From assembly GCF_023283825.1 (NCBI RefSeq), contig NZ_JAKILD010000021.1, forward strand, positions 30,451 to 94,450: a stretch of DNA of 64,000 nucleotides, written 5' to 3'. Shown here piece after piece: positions 55,299 to 64,000 of the stretch. Below the pieces are notes generated by a model. That model did no database searches, was not told the DNA's origin, and worked only from the letters and a program-made list of their open reading frames with translations. Origin of the DNA: Shewanella olleyana (GTDB taxonomy: Bacteria; Pseudomonadota; Gammaproteobacteria; Enterobacterales; Shewanellaceae). The first letter of the stretch is position 1. Each line of letters begins with the position of its first letter. The position numbers were made by a program, and so were the translations under genes.

Positions 55299-56435
55299 TT
55301 ATTTACGAGCCTGTAGAATGACGAATTTACCGTTAGAAGCAACCGTTTTACAGTTTTTAAATATCCGCTGGAGTTTGATGTGATATGACAAGTGACGATT
55401 ACCAACCACTTGTAATAGCCCACCGGGTGCAAGCCTTCTACGAGCATCGAGGAACATCTGCCAGGCAATATGATCTGTTATAGCCTCACCTTGGTGAAAA
55501 GGAGGGTTACACAGTACCAAGTCAGCACTGATTTCACTGTCTAAATGGGTGAGGCAATCATCCCAGTGAAAATGCCCTAAATCAGCTGGGAGTTTATTAA
55601 GTTGCCAGTTATGCTGACTGGAAGCCACGGCCATTTCAGAGTCATCAACAAAGTGAATATTCGCATTAGCATAAAGCTGAGCGGCTCTTAAGCCTAAAAT
55701 ACCATTGCCACAGCCTAAATCGATGACGGTATTAAATTCACCTTTTGGCATATTATCGAGCATTATACGTGCGCCAATATCCAGTTTATTTGCCGCAAAA
55801 ACATTACTTAAGTTGCTAATGGTTAAGTTTAATTCGTTTACTGACCAAGTCACCTCTTTAACACTCGGGCGTACTTTCCCGTCAGCTACACAAGTGATAA
55901 CCCGTGTTTTTTTCCAGGTTAAACTTGCTGATGCAGGACCAAGGTTTTGCTCAATAATTGCAAGTAGCGATTTATTGATACTTTTAGCTTTAGCGCCAAT
56001 AAGTACTTGGGTTCCTGCTGGTAACACCTGAGATAAGCGTTGTAGCTGATGAGCAAAATAAGTCAGGTTTTTAGGGAGCTTCATCAAAACCAGTTGTGTA
56101 TCGACAGGTAATAATTCGCGGCTATTGAAGCGAATGATGTTGTCTTGCTCTAAGCGGTTATCGGTTAAATTTTGTAGAGCGCCCAATAAACCCGTTTTGG
56201 CATCGGTTTCGACAGCTAGGGGCCAAGAAGCGTCGATACGAGTTATTGCACACTGTAGGGCGCCAAAACTGTCATTAATAATGGCCGTTTTTGTTGGTAA
56301 TACTTCTTCGTCTACGATGTGTTTTATCAGATGTTCGTCAGCAGCGTCCCATGCCTGAAGATTTGAATCTTGCTGTTTGGGATAGCGGTATAAATCTAAT
56401 TCGATACCTGCACATGAAAACTGACTAACAATCAT
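55299..56435 (-). CDS. rlmG: 23S rRNA m2G1835 methyltransferase
   Basis: RlmG methylates G1835 of 23S rRNA. The 378-residue length equals the Escherichia coli protein. Matching stretches are [41 protein letters not shown] and [16 protein letters not shown]. The catalytic half has [19 protein letters not shown] (SAM site) and [13 protein letters not shown] (NPPF), as in the RsmC/RlmG group. The N-terminal match favours RlmG over RsmC. Confidence 0.92.
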   Translation of the reverse strand: MIVSQFSCAGIELDLYRYPKQQDSNLQAWDAADEHLIKHIVDEEVLPTKTAIINDSFGALQCAITRIDASWPLAVETDAKTGLLGALQNLTDNRLEQDNIIRFNSRELLPVDTQLVLMKLPKNLTYFAHQLQRLSQVLPAGTQVLIGAKAKSINKSLLAIIEQNLGPASASLTWKKTRVITCVADGKVRPSVKEVTWSVNELNLTISNLSNVFAANKLDIGARIMLDNMPKGEFNTVIDLGCGNGILGLRAAQLYANANIHFVDDSEMAVASSQHNWQLNKLPADLGHFHWDDCLTHLDSEISADLVLCNPPFHQGEAITDHIAWQMFLDARRRLAPGGLLQVVGNRHLSYHIKLQRIFKNCKTVASNGKFVILQARK

Positions 56436-56624
56436 TATTTTTTACCTAAAACGTACGCAATGAATAGCCGGTAATTATCGCAGATTCGCTTGAATTGTGC
56501 GAGGTAAGTTAATCGGTAGCAGCCTGAATCAATGATTTATTGTTATCGTGCTTAGGTTTGCTATTAAAGTGGTCAATGAGTACCATCAATTAATAGATAA
56601 CTTGATTTATTACAAAGGAATTGT

Positions 56625-57032
56625 ATGAACGGTGCAGGTGGTACCTCAGGCGGCATTGGGTCATTTTTTATTGGCTTAATTATGATGTGTGGTGGCTTTT
56701 ATATGTTACTTAAAGCAATAAAAGTCACTAGCTCTTTTGGTTTTAGTCATAGCCTTTACAATGTCGGTGGGATTGGCTTAACCAGCGGGATGATTATGAT
56801 CCCATTTATGTTCGGTATTGGGCTGATGTTTTATAACGCCAAGAATATTTTTGGCTGGATCCTAACTTTTGGCTCTTTAGTTGGTCTAATTTTCGGTGTT
56901 ATCAGTTCAATTAATTTCCGTTTCAGTCATATGAGTGCATTTGACCTGATTGTTATTTTAGTCCTGAGTGTTGGTGGGCTAGGGATATTTTTACGCTCGC
57001 TGAAGACCATTGACTCTAGCGTGAAAGAATAA
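56625..57032 (+). CDS. small four-helix membrane protein
   Basis: The 135-residue product has four hydrophobic segments (about residues 11-28, 48-68, 73-95 and 103-122), a Gly-rich N-terminus (MNGAGGTSGGIGSFFIG) and a charged C-terminus. AAAGGA precedes the ATG. I do not recognise the family. It lies alone between rlmG and the ABC exporter, both of which have their own signals. Confidence 0.7.
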   Translation: MNGAGGTSGGIGSFFIGLIMMCGGFYMLLKAIKVTSSFGFSHSLYNVGGIGLTSGMIMIPFMFGIGLMFYNAKNIFGWILTFGSLVGLIFGVISSINFRFSHMSAFDLIVILVLSVGGLGIFLRSLKTIDSSVKE

Positions 57033-57205
57033 GCGATACGCCTATTTAACATAGATTTTTTGTTTGTCGCCATAGCTTAATATGGCATTAACTAATCGAA
57101 TTTTAGTAAGCTTTAAGGCTCTATTGTTCTTACCTCATCTATCAGCCAATAACTCTGCTCGCCAGTGATTTAGTGGCTGATATTATGCTTTTATGAGAGT
57201 TCATT

Positions 57206-59005
57206 TTGACTACACATACTTCCTCACCAGCTGCAGACATTAAATCTTCACCTTCTGCTTCTCCTCAACATTCTGTACTTGCTTGGATTATGACGTTTCT
57301 AAAACCATATCGAATGAAAGTACTGGCGGCGGTGGTGTTTTTGTTTATCGGCTCTTTCGCATGGTTGTCATTGGGTCAAGGCGTAAAGATGATGGTTGAT
57401 GAAGGCTTTGTTGCCGACAATGCTGAGCGTTTAAATGAAATTGTTTTATTTATCCTAGGTATCACGGCAATTAGTGGAACCGCAGTTTTTTGTCGATTTT
57501 ATTTAATGACATGGCTTGGTGAGCGAGTGATTGCCGATATTAGATTAACGGTATACAACCACCTATTAAATCTATCTCCTGCTTTTTTTGCCGAACAGCG
57601 CACAGGCGAAGTCATTTCACGTTTTACTGCAGACAGCACATTATTACAAAGTGTGGTTGGCAGTAGTTTATCGATGGCCTTTCGCTCAACGGTGACAGTA
57701 CTTGGCGCGATGGTGATGATGGCCATTACCAGCCTTAAACTAACAGGTTTAGTGCTTTTAGCTGTGCCTATGGTGTTTATTCCAGTGATTTTTTTGGGTA
57801 AGAAAGTACGTCAGTATTCTCGTAAGAGCCAAGATAAAGTCGGTGATTTAGGCGCCTATATCGATGAGACATTGCACGAGATACATACAGTGCAAGCTTA
57901 TGGTCATGAGGGTAAAGATAGAAGCGTTTTTAATCTCCAAGTTGAATCAGTGATGACAGCGGCAAAAGCGCGTATTTTGTATCGGTCAATTTTAATATCG
58001 TCAGTGATGTTTTTAAGTATTGCAGCAATTGCTGTGGTGCTTTGGGTTGGTGCTCAAGATGTGATGCAAAATAATATCAGTGCAGGTGAGTTATCAGCCT
58101 TTATGTTTTATGCGGTGATGGCTGCAGGTTCTGTAGCAACAATTAGTGAAGTTTTCAGTGAAATACAACGTGCGTCAGGTGCGGCTGAAAGGTTAATCGA
58201 ATTAGTGCACACACCTATTGATATTCCTCAAGAGATCTCGCCGTTAGAGTTACCTGCTAAAGTTAATGGCAATGTCAGCCTTGAAGGACTACGTTTTGCC
58301 TACCCTAGTAATAAAGAAGATGTCATTAAGGGCATAAATCTCAGTATTCAAGCGGGTGAAAGGGTAGCTTTGGTTGGTGAAAGTGGCGCAGGAAAAAGCA
58401 CCTTGTTTGAATTATTGTTACGCTTCTATCAGCCTAAAGCGGGTAAGGTGATGTTAGATGATATTGATATTTCGAAGCTGAGTTTAGAGCAGCTTAGGGA
58501 GCAATATGCGTTAGTCCCGCAAGAGTCGGTAATTTTCGCCACCAATGTATTTGAAAATGTCCGTTACGGACGAGTCGATGCAAGTAAAGAAGAAGTGGTT
58601 CAAGCATGTATAACGGCAAAAGCAGATGACTTTATAAGAGAGCTTTCAGATGGCTATGATACTTATCTTGGTGAGCGCGGGGTTAAGTTATCGGGCGGCC
58701 AAAAACAGCGAATAGCCATTGCCAGAGCCATATTAGCTGATAGACCGATATTGTTATTGGATGAAGCAACTAGTGCTTTAGATGCGGTTAGTGAAGTTAA
58801 GGTAAAACAAGGCTTGGATAATTTAATGGCAGGCAGAACCACATTAATTATTGCTCATAGGCTGGCTACAGTGATTAATGCAGACCGTATTATTGTGCTT
58901 GAGAAAGGGCAGGTTGTTGCACAAGGCACCCATCAAGAGTTAATGCTATCCAGTGATGTTTATAAAGAGTTTGCCAGTTTGCAGTTGCTGACTGAGCAGT
59001 GTTAA
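57206..59005 (+). CDS. MsbA-like ABC exporter (fused membrane and ATPase half-transporter)
   Basis: The 599-residue half-transporter has six hydrophobic helices (residues about 30-320) and an ATPase domain. Walker A is GESGAGKSTLFELL, the signature is LSGGQKQRIAIARAIL, Walker B is ILLLDEATSALD and the H-loop is IIAHRLAT. It works as a dimer to export a lipid, drug or peptide; the substrate is uncertain. The start is a TTG behind GAGAG, followed by a Ser/Pro/Thr-rich 28-residue leader. Confidence 0.88.
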   Translation: MTTHTSSPAADIKSSPSASPQHSVLAWIMTFLKPYRMKVLAAVVFLFIGSFAWLSLGQGVKMMVDEGFVADNAERLNEIVLFILGITAISGTAVFCRFYLMTWLGERVIADIRLTVYNHLLNLSPAFFAEQRTGEVISRFTADSTLLQSVVGSSLSMAFRSTVTVLGAMVMMAITSLKLTGLVLLAVPMVFIPVIFLGKKVRQYSRKSQDKVGDLGAYIDETLHEIHTVQAYGHEGKDRSVFNLQVESVMTAAKARILYRSILISSVMFLSIAAIAVVLWVGAQDVMQNNISAGELSAFMFYAVMAAGSVATISEVFSEIQRASGAAERLIELVHTPIDIPQEISPLELPAKVNGNVSLEGLRFAYPSNKEDVIKGINLSIQAGERVALVGESGAGKSTLFELLLRFYQPKAGKVMLDDIDISKLSLEQLREQYALVPQESVIFATNVFENVRYGRVDASKEEVVQACITAKADDFIRELSDGYDTYLGERGVKLSGGQKQRIAIARAILADRPILLLDEATSALDAVSEVKVKQGLDNLMAGRTTLIIAHRLATVINADRIIVLEKGQVVAQGTHQELMLSSDVYKEFASLQLLTEQC

Positions 59006-59037
59006 CTTGAGCATTATTTGAGTTAATCTCGATATGA

Positions 59038-59075
59038 TAAAAACGCCGTTATCCAAAGAGGATAACGGCGTTTTT
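59038..59075. terminator. bidirectional terminator between the ABC exporter and the acyl-CoA ligase
   Basis: A strong stem AAAAACGCCGTTATCC/GGATAACGGCGTTTTT with a five-base loop. It fits the plus-strand exporter and also stops the convergent gene, whose end is 120 bp away. Confidence 0.9.
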
Positions 59076-59194
59076 GCTTTAAAAAATTAAGCTTGTTTTG
59101 CTAGTTTATTTCCTAATTAAAAGCCTAGTTTAATTACTGGTATAAACATTAGTTTAATCGCTTAGATTTAATCACTTAGGATAACCAAAGGGAA

Positions 59195-60793
59195 TTACGT
59201 TCTAAGCTCGCGACGTAAAATTTTACCCACTGTGCTTTTTGGTAATTGCTCTGTGAATTCAATAATGCGAGGGATCTTATAAGCGGTTAATTGGCTGCGG
59301 CAATAATCAGAAATGAGCTGTTTAGTTTGAGCCTCATCTATTGATGCTTCTTTTAGTACTATGACAGCCTTAACCGCTTCACCTGATTTATCATCGGCTA
59401 CACCTACTACAGCGCATTCAAGTATTAACTCATTTTGTGATAATACATCTTCAACTTCATTAGGATAAACGTTAAAGCCCGATACGATAATCATGTCTTT
59501 CTTACGATCGACTATTTTGTGAAACCCTTCTTCAGTGGCTACCGCAATATCACCGGTTTTAAAGTAGCCGTCAGCAGTCATCACTTTTGCAGTTTCTTCA
59601 GGCTTTTCCCAATATCCTTGCATGACTTGCGGTCCTTTAACGGCTAGCTCTCCTGCATCACCTAGCGCGACTTCTTCATCGTTGATACCCAGTATTTTGA
59701 CATCTGTTTCCAGTACTGGCTTGCCGATAGTGCCAAGTTGCTGGAACCCTGGTGCATTCAAGCTCACAACCGGTGACGTTTCTGATAATCCATAACCTTC
59801 TGAAATCATGCAGCCGGTTGTTTTTTGCCAAACGTCCGCAGCAGCACTAGTGAGAGCAGTACCGCCAGAGATAGTAATGGTTAACTTACTAAAATCGAGT
59901 GCTTGAAAGTCAGGTTGATGACAAAGACCCACAAATAAAGTATTCAAGCCTGCAAACCCAGTAAAAGGATAACTTGCCATGGTTTTAATAAGCCCGCCAA
60001 TATCACGTGGATTCGGAATTAATACCGAGCAACTACCTGACTCAAAATAGAGAACTAGGTTAACCATAAAGGCGTAAATGTGATAAATCGGCAATGGTGC
60101 AACAAAAATATCTTTACCTGGTGTCATGGTGCTAGCAATACGAGATTTAACTTGTGCTGAATTGGCTAACATATTACGGTGTGACAGCATCGCACCTTTA
60201 GATAAACCTGTGGTGCCGCCTGTGTATTGCAGTGCTGCTAAATCAGTTTGTTGAGGTTTTACGGGGGAGTATTCTGCTTGATCACCGAGAGCTAACATCT
60301 GATTGAATTCGATTTTGGCAAAGGGTGTTTCAGGCTGTGGCTGCGGGTTGATTAAATCCAGAGCATGGGTGCTAATAACCAGTGAGATATCGGTTTTTTC
60401 AATGACATTATTCAACGTAGGCAGCAGATCTGATAGCACGACTAACGCTTTGGCACCTGAATCATTGAATTGGTGTATGAGTTCTCGCTCTGTGTATAAC
60501 GGGTTGGTATTAACAATTATCAACCCTGCTCGAATAGCCCCATAAGCTGCAATGACAAATTGAGTGATATTAGGTAATTGAATAGCTATCCGATCACCTG
60601 CAACTAATGAGCTTTGGTTTTGAATGTAAGCAGCAAATTGACGAGATGCCTGCTCAATTTCACTAAATGTGGTTTGTTTGCCTAAACAGGCATAAGCCAC
60701 ATTATCCCCATAACGTTGGCAAGTTTGCTCGATTAAGTCGACCAGAGACTGGTACTGGTTTAGATCAAGCTTTGTATCTGCATCATATGCCAT
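59195..60793 (-). CDS. long-chain fatty-acyl-CoA ligase (FadD type)
   Basis: The protein has the AMP-binding motif LQYTGGTTGLSKGAMLSHRN, the GYGLSETSPVVSL segment, TGDIAVATEEGFHKIVDRKKDMIIVSGFNVYPNEVE, and the C-terminal catalytic-Lys segment LPKSTVGKILRREL. It activates fatty acids to acyl-CoA. I chose the ATG at 60793, behind AAGGTGG; an in-frame GTG at 60802 is also possible. At about 532 residues it is a little shorter than Escherichia coli FadD, so a paralogue with another chain-length range is possible. Confidence 0.88.
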   Translation of the reverse strand: MAYDADTKLDLNQYQSLVDLIEQTCQRYGDNVAYACLGKQTTFSEIEQASRQFAAYIQNQSSLVAGDRIAIQLPNITQFVIAAYGAIRAGLIIVNTNPLYTERELIHQFNDSGAKALVVLSDLLPTLNNVIEKTDISLVISTHALDLINPQPQPETPFAKIEFNQMLALGDQAEYSPVKPQQTDLAALQYTGGTTGLSKGAMLSHRNMLANSAQVKSRIASTMTPGKDIFVAPLPIYHIYAFMVNLVLYFESGSCSVLIPNPRDIGGLIKTMASYPFTGFAGLNTLFVGLCHQPDFQALDFSKLTITISGGTALTSAAADVWQKTTGCMISEGYGLSETSPVVSLNAPGFQQLGTIGKPVLETDVKILGINDEEVALGDAGELAVKGPQVMQGYWEKPEETAKVMTADGYFKTGDIAVATEEGFHKIVDRKKDMIIVSGFNVYPNEVEDVLSQNELILECAVVGVADDKSGEAVKAVIVLKEASIDEAQTKQLISDYCRSQLTAYKIPRIIEFTEQLPKSTVGKILRRELRT

Positions 60794-61262
60794 GTCTACC
60801 ACCTTATTTTTTTATTTTTTACAGGTAATCAAACGAGCGTTTAGATTAGTGCTGTTTTGTATAAAAGGTCAACACAATTATCAATTATCGCTTTAATAAA
60901 TATAGAGTTTTTACTCCATTTTATTTTGGCAGCTATTTATACAACTAAAGTGCAATTGATGGTTTTATAAACTGGTTACGGACATTTACCTAGGTCTTTC
61001 TAATTAAGTTATCGCTTAATTGCAGGTTATTAAACTGCTTCAGGAGGTGTAAGGTGGTTTTTTTAGTTTAATTATCTAATTCTTGGTTCAAAAGCCGTTG
61101 ATTATTTTGACTAATAATAGAAATTGTTAGCAATTAGGTTTTATTTGTTATAGAAATGTAACTGCAAATGGAGTTACTTCATTTTGGGAGAGACAGAAAT
61201 TTAATCAACTTGTGTGATTTAAACACCTGTCACAAGCGCATAAATATAATAAAGAGACACAA
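60794..61262. promoter_or_regulatory. divergent control region of the acyl-CoA ligase and TonB-dependent receptor
   Basis: This 469-bp gap has no gene. A small inverted repeat GTAACTGCAAATGGAGTTAC lies at 61158-61177. A strong AGGAGGTG-like sequence near 61041 leads to no reading frame of note. Both flanking genes should have their promoters here. Confidence 0.4.
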
Positions 61263-63848
61263 ATGATGACTAATCTTAAAAAAAGGAAGTTTGGCTTAAA
61301 TTCGCTAAGTCTTGCCGTAACAGTTGCTTTAGCTGGCTCTGTTATATCTACACAAGCAATGGCAGAAGATGAAGAAGTCGCAGAGAATGTAGAAAAAATT
61401 GCCGTTGTTGGTAGCCGTGCAGCACCTCGCTCAGTGGGTGAATCACCGGTACCAGTTGATATTATTAGTGCTGATGATCTAAGAAAAAATGGCTCAACTG
61501 ACATGATTGATATGTTGGTAACCTCAGTCCCCTCATTTAACTCACGTGCACAACCTATTAGTGATGCTGCAACACTTGTGCGTCCAGTAAACCTACGTGG
61601 TTTACCATCTGACAGTACTTTGATTCTAGTAAATGGTAAGCGCCGCCACCGAGCCTCTGTCATTGCTTTCCAAGGTGGTGGTATCAATGATGGTGCCCAA
61701 GGCCCCGATATTTCAGTTATTCCAAGTATTGCACTAAAGCAAGTCGAAGTGCTTCGTGACGGAGCTGCAGCGCAATATGGCTCAGATGCGATTGCTGGTG
61801 TGATGAATTTCCAGTTAAAAGATAGCGCTGAAGGCGGTTCAATTAGCATCAGTCAAGGTGAATACTATGAAGGTGATGGTGCTACTACAACGATAGACGG
61901 CAACATTGGCTTACCTTTAACAGATGCAGGTTTCGTTAATATCAGTGCGCAATATAAAACTGCTGATGCAACCAGTAGAAGTGTTCAACGTCCTGATGCG
62001 GCGAACTTAATAGCCCAGGGTAATGACAACGTAAATGATCCTGCACAAGTTTGGGGTAACCCAGAAATTAATGATGATTATACTGTGTTTGTAAATGCAG
62101 GTTTTGACCTGAATGATAAGCATCGTATTTATGCTTTTGGTAACGTATCTTCACGCGAGGCTATTGGTGGTTTCTATTACCGTAATCCCCATAACCGCGG
62201 AAATGTTTATTCAGTTGATGGTGGTGAGAACTTATTAGTAGGTGCGGTCAATGGAGACCAGTCAACTTGTGCTGCAGTACCTATTCCCAAAAATGCAGAT
62301 GGCTCCGATGGAAATGTGCTAGATACTGCTGCATATGCAGCAATGGTAGCTGATGCTAACTGTTTTGCAATGAACCAAGTACGTCCAGGCGGTTACACGC
62401 CACAATTTGCTGGTACTATTGAAGATATGTCTTTCTTTGCTGGTGTTGAAGGCGAGTTTGGCGACTGGATGTATGACGCAAGTGCAGGCACTGGCTCAAA
62501 CAAATCAAGCTTTAGTTTATATAACTCGTTAAACCCTTCACTTGGTCTAGCCGCTAATCCAGAAGATACTCAAACTGATTTTGATACTGGTGCTTATGAG
62601 CAAGTAGAAACCACTGTCAATTTGGATTTCTCTCGCTTCTTTACTCTAGGTTCAGTTGAAGATATTAGTTTTGCGACAGGTTTTGAATGGCGTGAAGAGT
62701 CATTTGAAATTACCCAAGGGGAAGAAGCATCTTGGATAGCGGGTCCGTATGCTGATCAAGGTTTTAATATTGGTTCTCATGGTTTTAAAGGGTTTGGTCC
62801 TGAAGCAGCGGGTAAGAATGACCGTAGTAATATTGGTATCTATGCAGATGTTGAAGCCTATTTAACTGATGACTGGTTATTAGGTGTTGCACTTCGTTAT
62901 GAAGATTTCTCAACCTTTGGCGATACGTTAAATTATAAAATTTCAACTCAATATTCATTCACTGATTATTTATCAGTGCGTGCATCGCACAGTACAGGGT
63001 TTAGAGCGCCAACTGTAGGCCAAGAAAATGTTGTTAACACTCAAACCTCGATTGTTAATGGTGATTTGATCCAGACCTTTATTGCACCTCCAACGGATCC
63101 ATTAGCGGCATTTTATGGCGGTGAAGTGTTAGAGCCTGAAGAGTCAGTTAACTATGCGATTGGTACTGTGTTTGAGTATGACGATTTCTTCTTAACTGTT
63201 GATTACTACAACATTGAAGTGACAGGGCGTATTGCTCAGTCAAGCCAGATTGCGGTTGAACCTGAAGATTATGATGACTTACGTGATGCAGGTGTTGAGT
63301 TTCCTGAATTAATTTCTGCAGTAACTTATTACACCAATGATTTTGATACAACGACTCAAGGTGTTGATATCGTAGGTTCATATGAAACTGAGTTACTTGC
63401 CGGTGACACTATGTTTAGCCTTGCATATGGCTGGACTGACACAAATGTCGATAAGTTTGACCCTAATACAACTGACGAAGGTAAGGTTCGCCGCTTAGAA
63501 GACGGTATTCCAGCACATCGTGCGACGCTAACATGGGGCCAAACGTGGGATGACGTAAGTATCTCGTTACGTGGTAATTACTTTGGTGAGTACTATGCAA
63601 CTCATGCAGATGACACGTCTGATTGGGGGTCTGAAACAGCGGATTCAGCTGTCACCATTGACTTAGAAGTGAGCTATACCATGTTTGAACAGTTGACTCT
63701 GTCTGTTGGCGCTAACAACTTGTTTGACCAAAAAGCGCAAGAACTTAAAGATGGTACCAAAGGCGAGCTAGGTGCAGTTTACTATGAAAGTGGTCCATTT
63801 GATTACAATGGTGGATTTTACTACGGTAAATTAAGTTACGTGTTCTAA
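61263..63848 (+). CDS. TonB-dependent outer-membrane receptor
   Basis: The 861-residue protein has a signal peptide (LAVTVALAGSVISTQAMA) and a probable TonB box in VEKIAVVGSRA. The plug domain has PVPVDIISADDLRKNGSTDM, RGLPSDSTLILVNGKRRHR and ALKQVEVLRDGAAAQYGSDAIAGVMNF. A 22-strand-sized barrel follows, with LSVRASHSTGFRAPTVGQENV, ending in YYGKLSYVF with a terminal Phe. It imports an unknown ligand using TonB-ExbBD energy. Carbohydrate, lipid-like or siderophore ligands cannot be told apart by eye. It is intact, unlike the stump at 52771. Confidence 0.93.
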   Translation: MMTNLKKRKFGLNSLSLAVTVALAGSVISTQAMAEDEEVAENVEKIAVVGSRAAPRSVGESPVPVDIISADDLRKNGSTDMIDMLVTSVPSFNSRAQPISDAATLVRPVNLRGLPSDSTLILVNGKRRHRASVIAFQGGGINDGAQGPDISVIPSIALKQVEVLRDGAAAQYGSDAIAGVMNFQLKDSAEGGSISISQGEYYEGDGATTTIDGNIGLPLTDAGFVNISAQYKTADATSRSVQRPDAANLIAQGNDNVNDPAQVWGNPEINDDYTVFVNAGFDLNDKHRIYAFGNVSSREAIGGFYYRNPHNRGNVYSVDGGENLLVGAVNGDQSTCAAVPIPKNADGSDGNVLDTAAYAAMVADANCFAMNQVRPGGYTPQFAGTIEDMSFFAGVEGEFGDWMYDASAGTGSNKSSFSLYNSLNPSLGLAANPEDTQTDFDTGAYEQVETTVNLDFSRFFTLGSVEDISFATGFEWREESFEITQGEEASWIAGPYADQGFNIGSHGFKGFGPEAAGKNDRSNIGIYADVEAYLTDDWLLGVALRYEDFSTFGDTLNYKISTQYSFTDYLSVRASHSTGFRAPTVGQENVVNTQTSIVNGDLIQTFIAPPTDPLAAFYGGEVLEPEESVNYAIGTVFEYDDFFLTVDYYNIEVTGRIAQSSQIAVEPEDYDDLRDAGVEFPELISAVTYYTNDFDTTTQGVDIVGSYETELLAGDTMFSLAYGWTDTNVDKFDPNTTDEGKVRRLEDGIPAHRATLTWGQTWDDVSISLRGNYFGEYYATHADDTSDWGSETADSAVTIDLEVSYTMFEQLTLSVGANNLFDQKAQELKDGTKGELGAVYYESGPFDYNGGFYYGKLSYVF

Positions 63849-63902
63849 AGGCATTTTAAGGTTTGAACAAAAAAGACTGCTTAGGCAGTCTCAGACTGCT
63901 GA

Positions 63903-63932
63903 CAAAGCCCTAGACATTCGTCTAGGGCTTTG
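63903..63932 (+). terminator. terminator after the TonB-dependent receptor
   Basis: A stem CAAAGCCCTAGAC/GTCTAGGGCTTTG with a short loop. A smaller hairpin (AGACTGC/GCAGTCT) lies just before it at 63874-63891. Nothing further is coded to the end of the window. Confidence 0.8.
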
Positions 63933-64000
63933 ATCTAATAGAAGTACAGATAATAACCAAGTTTATCATCATGCTTCGAGAGCCTAGTCCACAACAATAT

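Noticed and set aside
61035..61060. Strong ribosome-binding-like AGGAGGTG before the TonB-dependent receptor
   Set aside because: No reading frame of useful length follows; probably chance.

Overview
The window reads as chromosomal DNA of a marine gammaproteobacterium, most likely Shewanella or a close relative. The basis is the AT-leaning but ordinary codon use, the housekeeping order lolB-ispE-prs diverging from hemA-prfA-prmC-sirB2-sirB1-kdsA, and the density of exported lipoproteins, c-type haem motifs, TonB-dependent receptors and alginate-degradation genes. This assignment is inference from gene content. No rRNA, tRNA or CRISPR array was recognised.

Region 1 (1-13772, minus strand) is a tightly packed, apparently single transcription unit read right to left. 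It encodes a two-CxxCH lipoprotein, an SH3-plus-barrel protein, a second outer-membrane barrel protein, a TlpA thioredoxin, a tiny DUF4266-type lipoprotein with a Gly/Cys tail, a DUF3570-type barrel protein, a small exported protein, a coiled-coil TPR protein, a very large TPR lipoprotein, a small TPR lipoprotein, and the start of another exported protein that leaves the window. TPR lipoproteins with paired small barrels recall the Glt/Agl trans-envelope machine of Myxococcus and its gammaproteobacterial relatives.

Region 2 (14028-19512, plus strand) diverges from region 1. It encodes two more exported CxxCH proteins, one with a LamG-like domain, a possible 61-residue protein, and a Tat-exported DUF1501-like protein. 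Regions 1 and 2 together look like an uncharacterised extracytoplasmic redox and envelope system.

Region 3 (19513-21993) is accessory. It holds a non-coding element bounded by a perfect 21-bp inverted repeat, then a zinc-finger/coiled-coil protein and a cytoplasmic trypsin-like protease.

Region 4 (21994-38971) is mostly core genome: an ApbE-type FMN transferase, prs, ispE, lolB, hemA, prfA, prmC, sirB2, sirB1, a DUF819 membrane protein, kdsA, a DMT transporter, a DUF481 protein, a PAP2 phosphatase, a ketopantoate-reductase-like gene, a VanZ-like gene and yajQ. Region 5 (38972-45928) holds ampG, a small hypothetical gene, ppiA, yajG, a DUF2804 gene and a sterol-desaturase-like gene. Two families of small non-autonomous repeats occur here, with two copies each at 25951/41610 and 33691/42211.

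Region 6 (46181-54331) is an alginate-utilisation locus: a PL6 lyase, a PL17 oligoalginate lyase, a KdgF cupin and an MFS transporter in one operon, with a FadR-type GntR regulator upstream in the opposite direction. Between operon and regulator lies the C-terminal stump of a lost TonB-dependent receptor. Region 7 (55299-64000) has rlmG, a small membrane protein, an MsbA-like ABC exporter, a fatty-acyl-CoA ligase and a complete TonB-dependent receptor.
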